A stretch of DNA of 42,364 bases from Chromera velia (taxonomy: Eukaryota; Sar; Chromeraceae). The notes beneath the pieces were generated by a model. The model saw only the letters and a list, made by a program, of their open reading frames with translations, made no database searches and was not told the origin of the DNA. Positions 36,657 to 42,364 of the stretch are shown here, one piece after another. The position numbers and the translations under genes were made by a program. Location: positions 1-42,364 of the forward strand of contig JAHBMJ010000692.1 in the NCBI GenBank assembly GCA_018398765.1, in the 5' to 3' direction. Position 1 is the first letter of the stretch. Each line of letters begins with the position of its first letter.

Positions 36657-37800
36657 TCAACCTATGAGCGGGTATTTTGATGCCTCACTGCAGTGGTTGG
36701 ATACGGTGTATCATAATTTTACGCAGGACTGGAAAGAGCGTTTCACTCCATGGCACAAGGTTGATCAATTTTAAACACATCGCACAAGATTGATCAATTT
36801 TGATCTTGCTGGTGCAAGTCGACACCCGGCAGTGGACCGCGCGGAAACCCGGAATATTAATCCTAATCCTAATGATTCCTAAACAAGGCGATCGAGTGTT
36901 AAGGACGTGTCATTAGTGTAATCAATTTGTATATACTCTAAGTTCTACTATTTTCAATTAAGTTATAGGTTTTTCCTACCTCCTTTCAAAGACCCTCCCT
37001 TCAAAGACCTCCTTTCAAAGTTGCTAGTCGAACCAGCATGCATCAGATGTATATGGACTTTATAATGAGTATATGTATTTTTGTGTAGTAATAGAATTGT
37101 TTACACTGGAACTATAGTATCACGGTGTCACAATGAGAATTTCTAAAACCCTTTGTATCACAATGATTTGTGAAACAATAATTGTGATTTTAAGAACTTT
37201 TGACTGATTCAATTAAATTACACTTATGTGTGATAAAATTAGTTGTAGATCGCGGCTTGACACGCGTTGAGGGGCGGCGTCATAGCCGCTGCATGGGCCG
37301 CACGGACTGCGTACATATATACATGATCGAACAAAAGCTGCATGACCCCGCAAGAAAAACGTACATGCGCAAACTCGTGCAAACTATGCAGCCCGACCTT
37401 AATCAAATCGAAACCATCAAGCCATGTCCCTCCTCATTAATTATTTATCATGTTCCATGCGTATAACTGTTAGAGCGATACAATATCTCTTTAAAATTCT
37501 TATTAACAAATTTAATGTTATGACAGTCTTCTTTACTAGGATTTTTTAACAATTATTTTTACGTATGGTAGTCGAAAAAGTTGATCAAACACGCGTTGTT
37601 TCAAAGTTGTTAAAGGTGTTGGTGATGCGTCTTTCGCCACGGAGTGCGATTTGTTAGTATCTTAGTAAGTGAGTGTATGCAAACGGACTGGCCAGCTGAT
37701 GGACAACTGCATGCGTGCATTATCCCCAGCGACCCAGCCGCTGCTTGAAAGTGCATTACACTTGTTCAATGGATATCCGGACCGAGCTTTCAGAGAATCG
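36657..37800. other. AT-rich intergenic block between convergent genes
   Basis: It follows the stop of the aldo/keto reductase and precedes the end of the minus-strand tail-anchored protein gene. The two genes converge here. Short direct repeats occur (CCTCCTTTCAAAG/CCCTCCCTTCAAAG near 36980-37020; GTTGATCAATTTT/GATTGATCAATTTTG near 36760-36800). No gene is seen. Confidence 0.5.
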
Positions 37801-39364
37801 TCACCCGCCCACCCTGCTTCTGATGAAGATGATCAACATGGCGATCGAAAAGGCCAAAAGCGAGATCAGCAGAATAAGCCTTATCCGGAAGAGCAACACG
37901 TTCGCGCCCTCCACAGCACGCCTGCATGATTACACAGAAAATAGAAATAGAGGCATTCACGGAATGAAAGTGCCCGATAAAAGGTGGCTGTCGAAGGAAA
38001 GCAGAAGGGAACAAGTGGAAGAAAGCACACCGTCTTCCCCAAAAGAGGGTTGGTTCTCCTGACCACGCAACCAGAGAACGCAAACCTGACTGGCACACTC
38101 TCGATCCAACCACGGTGGGGGGAGGGAGGATGTAGAGCGAAGAAATGGCAGGCGGGGAGGGAAGGAGGGAGAAAGTGACAAGGCAGAGGAACAGACCCAT
38201 TCTGTCCCCCTCCACCCACACAGAGGCCGAAGGAATACGGAAAGGGAAGACGGGAAGAAGGGAAGAAAGAGAAGGGGGCAAATGGGCGGGGGATCGAAAT
38301 AGAATCTGACACAGAGAGGTGGGGCAAAGAAACGAGGAAATGGGGGCATGTCTGGAAACCATGACTTTCTTTTCATCAGAAAGACCCACTACAGTGAGCA
38401 TTCACGGATGGGGGGGAGAAGGGGAGATGAGGTGTGACATGACTGAATTCTGAGCTCTATTTTCGCCCTCTCCTCTGGCTTTGTTGCTCCATCCGTTCCT
38501 TCCTGATTCAAACTGTCTCAGCAGCTCACTCACTGAATGATCAGCGTGTGCAATGGACAACCTTCCATTTTCACTTCTTTTTTCTTCTCACTTCTTCAAC
38601 CCCGCAGCAACGCCGACGCAGTGACCCAAACGAAAGGAAAAGCTTTCTCCTGTCGGTCTGATGATTGCAAAACAGTTCCCAAGAAGCACTAACGCAATCA
38701 GTCAGCCAGATTCGCACACGAATGAGAAAAGAAGAGGAGAAAACACTGACCCAGGGCCTCGCTCCTGTCCAGCCAGGAGCCCCTGCCTGCACTCACTCAG
38801 CCACAGACAGACAGACTATATGTTTCTTCTTCTCCCTTCAGAACAGACAGACAGAAAGACAGACAGACAGACAGACTATATCGTCTTTTCTTCACTTCAC
38901 TTTTTCCGAATCGCTTCCTTTCTTTCGGACAGACAGGCAGACAGACAGACAGACAGACAGACACACAAACAAGCAGACACAGACAGACAGAAACAGACGA
39001 ACAAACAGAGCCTTCCCTTCATTCTCTTCTGTTTTCTTCTTTTCTTTTGGCGCGCTCTCAGTGGAAGGGTACCAGAGCTCCAGGCCTTGAGTCGTACCCT
39101 GCGGCCCTTCACTGCTCAGTGCAGGGTTGCCCTCTTGCACTTCCACATTCTTTCCATCTGAACGAGTTCGTTTCTTTTCATTTCCTTTTGCATAGGGACC
39201 TTCTACAAGGAGTTCGTTTTCAGCATTCGCCACTTTCTTCTTCTGGGGTTCCCTTTTTCAGTCGATGACACAAACAGAAGCAAAATCCCTCTCTACTTGT
39301 TGGATCTCTTCTTTTGACCGCCCGTCCAGATGGAAAGAATGCGTGTGCGTGTAGGCATGAGTGT

Positions 39365-39403
<39 letters not shown>

Positions 39404-41427
39404 CTTGTGCGTGTGTGTGTGTGTGTGTGTGTGTGACTGCTCACAGGTATAAGGACCTGCAAGGAAATACCTCCTATGAGGAAACGAGAAAAGATAACAG
39501 GCTATTCGAAAATAACGAGGAGGATTTCGTCACACGTCGTTGCCATCATATTGGCCATAAGTTGAACTCGCACCCCTTGTTGAGGTCTCCGAAGCATTCC
39601 GATGCACTCTCCAAAGGGAGAGGATCAGCTACTCCGTCTTGACAGACTATATCGTCTTTTCTTCACTTCACTTTTTCCGAATCGCTTCCTTTCTTTCGGA
39701 CAGACAGGCAGACAGACAGACAGACAGCGAGACAAACAGACACACAAACAAGCAGACACAGACAGACACAGACGAACAAACAGAGCCTTCCTTTCATTCT
39801 TTTCTGTTTTCTTCTTTTCTTTTGGCGCGCCCAGACAGACAGACAGACAGACTATATGTTTCTTCTTCTCCCTTCTTTTCTTCATGAACAGACAGACAGA
39901 CAGACAGACAGACTCTATGTTTCTTCGACAGACAGACAGACAGACAGACTGACAGACAGACACACACACAGACAGACACACACAGACACACACACACACA
40001 GACACACACACACACACACACACATACACACACACACATGCACACAGATACACCCACACACACATGCACACAGATACAGAAAGACAGACAGACACACACA
40101 CACACACACACACGCGAGCGCGCGCGCACGCACCCACACACACATACACACACGCACACACACACACACACACAGAGAGATACACATACACACACAGAGC
40201 TGCTACAGGAGCGAAGAGACGTATGATCAGAGGAAAAAGAAAAGCAGCAGGAGTGTTGAAAGGGATCTGCGACTCCGAGTCCACTCCATCTTCAAAAGTC
40301 TTCGTGTAGGCACATGGCCACACAGTTTTCCAGTTCAACGACAGAAAAGAAAACCCAACTCCCCTTTACTTCAGAGACGTGCGACCAGCAAGGACAGAAT
40401 GACAGGGGAAAAATGCCTTCACGCATGCATTCTTCCTTTATTCCCTCCTTGATTCCGCATGGCCAGGAACAAAATCGATTTCCATGCAGCTCTCACGCCA
40501 ACGGACATATCTTCGGAGTTCCTTCCCACGGTCAGCCAAGCCGACACACTGATCGAGCCACCCTGACTGTGCCTGGATAACTGTTTTGCACCGTCATCTT
40601 TTGGTAACTTCCCTCCCTTTCGTACGCTCTTTTCTTTCCACGTTCACAGTGCCCAGTTGACTCGCTCCCTTCTCCCCTCCACACATGACCTCAGGCTCCC
40701 AATGGGCAAATGGCTCATTCCCCACTCTCAGTCGCACTTTCCTTCTTTCTTTCTTTCATCTTCTTCCTCTACTTCTAAGAGGTCCGCTTTATCACTTGCC
40801 TCCTACAATTGAAATTCCCGAGTCACAAATCCCCAAAACACCCACTGCTTTCAGCATAAGTATTGTAGACTTCCTTCTCCACATGATTCCCTGACTGCAC
40901 GAATCCGACTGACCATGACCAACTTTGACTGACCGTTGTCCCTGATCCCCGTTCCCTCCCCACCCAAAGAGTCCTGCCGTCTGGTTCATGTTCGGATGCG
41001 GTTGGTCAGGCACCAACTGCTCCATGTACCCCGTCCGCAAGGGAGCCCTCACTCTGCGATGGAAGCAGACCAGCAGAGGAAAAGGAAAAGGATGAAAATG
41101 TGGATATCTCTTTGTACATCCGTCTCTTTTTGTCTATCTGAGGAAGCTAGAGACCCCAGGAGTGAAAACTCACTCGTCGGAATCTGGAGCCCTGACGACA
41201 TCCTCCTGTCCCGGTGCTTGCTCTGCATTCATCTGCTCGTGCAGCTGTCGTGCGAGTTCCTCGTCAGTCGCATACGCCGTCTCTGCTCGGGCTTGCTCAT
41301 CGGCCTGCAGTTTTGCCGCTACCTCCTCATCCTCTTTCGCCCTCGCCGCCCGTTCTTCTTCCTCTAGCCTCTGTTTGTATTTCTCCTCCTGGCGCTTTCG
41401 ATACTCTGCCAAAGTTTCTGCGTCCAT
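37801..41427 (-). CDS. Predicted tail-anchored protein with charged N-terminal helix (3 exons, about 164 aa)
   Basis: Proposed exons: 41174-41427, 40934-41053, 37801-37921; phases match, and an in-frame TGA lies upstream of the start. Residues 1-75 are a charged, probably coiled helix (MDAETLAEYRKRQEEKYKQR...) with DEEVAAKLQADE and TDEELARQLHEQMNAE. These resemble ubiquitin-binding MIU/UIM helices. Exon 2 gives EVRAPLRTGYMEQLVPDQ, similar to a linker in UBX-type proteins, then a Gly/Asn-rich stretch. Exon 3 follows an excellent acceptor (long pyrimidine tract, CATGCAG) and encodes a single hydrophobic segment (VLLFRIRLILLISLLAFSIA...) ending at IFIRSRVGG, as in tail-anchored ER or mitochondrial proteins. 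The second intron (37922-40933) is 3 kb of microsatellites, so an unseen middle exon is possible. Function unknown. Confidence 0.55.
38871..39054. repeat. Segmental duplication, copy 1
   Basis: From GACAGACTATATCGTC to TTTTGGCGCGC, about 184 bp, including a CAGA-type microsatellite with a distinctive CACACAAACAAGCAGACAC centre. A near-identical copy lies at 39641-39830, 770 bp away, in the same orientation. Confidence 0.9.
39360..39436. repeat. TG microsatellite
   Basis: About 75 bp of TG with two CGTGCTTG-type interruptions, inside the large intron of the tail-anchored protein gene (reads CA on the transcribed strand). Confidence 0.95.
39641..39830. repeat. Segmental duplication, copy 2
   Basis: Second copy of 38871-39054. 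The two differ mainly in the number of CAGA units and in a few C/T substitutions in the pyrimidine-rich part, so the duplication is recent relative to the microsatellite turnover. Confidence 0.9.
39831..40196. repeat. CAGA and CA compound microsatellite
   Basis: Three CAGA blocks, two of them separated by CTATATGTTTCTTCTTCTCC-type spacers that also occur at 38816-38840. They pass into long CA repeats with CATACA, CACGCG and CAGATA variants. Reading frames rich in Cys/Val or His/Thr across it are repeat artefacts. Confidence 0.95.
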
Positions 41428-42364
41428 TGCTGCTAAACCGTCAGCTCACTCTGGTCGCACCTGAGCAAAGAGACAAGAGAAAGTAAGGTCAGTTAAAGAG
41501 CCTCCGAGGGACTCGGCCAGCCCGCAAAAACCGATTCAGGAGAAGCTGCTCAATCTCCAGTTCCACCACTTCGCTGTGCACCTCTCATACCAGTCATCTT
41601 GTGGTTCAAAAGAAGGGAATCATCGCAGAATCAGTCGACTTTCGCTTGTGTGTGAGCCCCATGCAAGCGCACGCCGTCCCGCGCGCGTCGGCTCGGCCGC
41701 GGGCATGCATGCATGGGCGGACCTAGGTCGGACCCGCTAGACGGCAATAGACTGCATGGTCCACGATGGCGTGCATGAATCTTAAAGTTGATTGATTGAG
41801 GTTTTTGTTATGCATGCCGCGTCCCCGTGTATGAGGGGCGGATCTAGCCTAGTCTGTCAAAAGGTTCCGGTTCGTCCCATCTGTTCTGAATCTTAAAGTG
41901 TTGCATATCATCCCATGCAGGATTCCCAGCCTAGATAAGCCTTTTTTCGTAGATCCCAGCTCGGATCATAAACTATCAGAAATGTATATGAGCACAAACA
42001 AAAAGGCTGCTGATGATGATGATGATTGAGGGTTAAATCTTAGATTTAGCAACGCTAAATCCCAAGCCACTAGTAAAGTGTTGAGGACAATCCAAAGAAT
42101 CACCCAGAACACACATTCATGGGGGGCGGGATGAGGAAGCCTGCATCCCAGTCGGATTAATTCGCCTCAGCTTGCATGATCGACATAATGAGCCTTCCTG
42201 AGATACTCGGCGAGCGCTTTAGAACCGCTTCTAGGTAGGATTGTATACAACAGCAATACCATTTCCTTCATTTTCTTCTTATTATCAGAAGTGTCCCTCC
42301 CGGTTACACCTGCAAAGCGTTGTATGATCTGTATTCTTATATGAATGGACGCTTTCTGTATTAC
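41428..42364. other. Upstream flank of the tail-anchored protein gene; AT-richer towards the edge
   Basis: The first 200 bp are the presumed leader and promoter. GGGCGGAC(C)TAG(G)- and GGGCGGATCTAG-type words recur at 41715 and 41835, and GAATCTTAAAGT(T/G) occurs at 41777 and 41887. This suggests a degenerate 110-bp tandem repeat. A GATGATGATGATGATTGAG run at about 42012 resembles the one at 12452. No gene is seen up to the right edge. Confidence 0.5.

Noticed and set aside
37770-38062. Plus-strand open frame beginning MDIRTELSENRHPP
   Set aside because: It lies antisense to the phase-matched final exon of the tail-anchored protein gene, has no partner exons on plus and runs into Ser/Lys-rich low complexity.
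37790-38401. 203-codon minus-strand open frame
   Set aside because: Pro/Ser/Phe-rich translation of purine-rich DNA, out of frame with the predicted exon 37801-37921; no domain seen.
39625-40338. Cys/Val-rich 237-codon minus-strand frame
   Set aside because: Almost wholly a CA/CAGA microsatellite translation.

Overview
The window is nuclear DNA from an intron-rich eukaryote. Five multi-exon protein genes can be rebuilt exon by exon with matching splice phases and recognisable families, and a sixth (tail-anchored protein) can be rebuilt with matching phases only. Two proteins begin with what looks like a bipartite plastid presequence (hydrophobic signal, then an Arg/Ser-rich stretch with a Phe near the expected cleavage site). 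That suggests an alga with a complex, secondarily acquired plastid. The microsatellite load, GTCAG-type donors and TGCAG acceptors would fit a chromerid alveolate such as Chromera, but the organism is inferred, not proven.

Layout. 170-4617 (-): 5' part of an RlmI-like SAM-dependent RNA methyltransferase; its 1.8-kb intron holds a 1.36-kb GACT tetranucleotide array and the gene runs off the left edge. 4618-10930: no gene seen, but a 127-bp inverted-repeat element, three fields of minisatellite and an inserted 0.88-kb element. 10933-11611 (+): tentative small secreted protein. 12962-16912 (-): complete ten-exon mitochondrial carrier of the Oac1/SLC25A34/35 type. 16913-18821: AT-rich, with the 3' end of a LINE-like ORF. 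18822-21580 (-): three-exon DEG/ENaC-type sodium channel. 21.8-26.0 kb: a mobile-element zone (TIR element with GC hairpins, degenerate non-LTR retrotransposon, an 11-N gap in GC-rich palindromes, a 3 x 60-bp repeat, a 1-kb TIR element). 28861-30312 (-): plastid-type DCC (DUF393) thiol-disulfide oxidoreductase-like protein. 31008-36656 (+): thirteen-exon Tas-like aldo/keto reductase, divergent from the DCC gene. 37801-41427 (-): predicted three-exon tail-anchored protein with a 3-kb microsatellite-filled intron.

The genes do not form a pathway. DCC and the aldo/keto reductase are head to head, both probably plastid-directed redox proteins, and may share a 695-bp promoter region. The strongest general signal concerns splicing. 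Of 31 reconstructed introns, 16 have C at donor position +3 and 11 begin GTCAG, while 26 end in GCAG. The tetranucleotide microsatellites (GTCA, GTCT and GTCG on the transcribed strand) start exactly at, or lie just downstream of, several donors, and TG- or TCTG-type repeats abut acceptors. Repeats and splice signals therefore seem linked.
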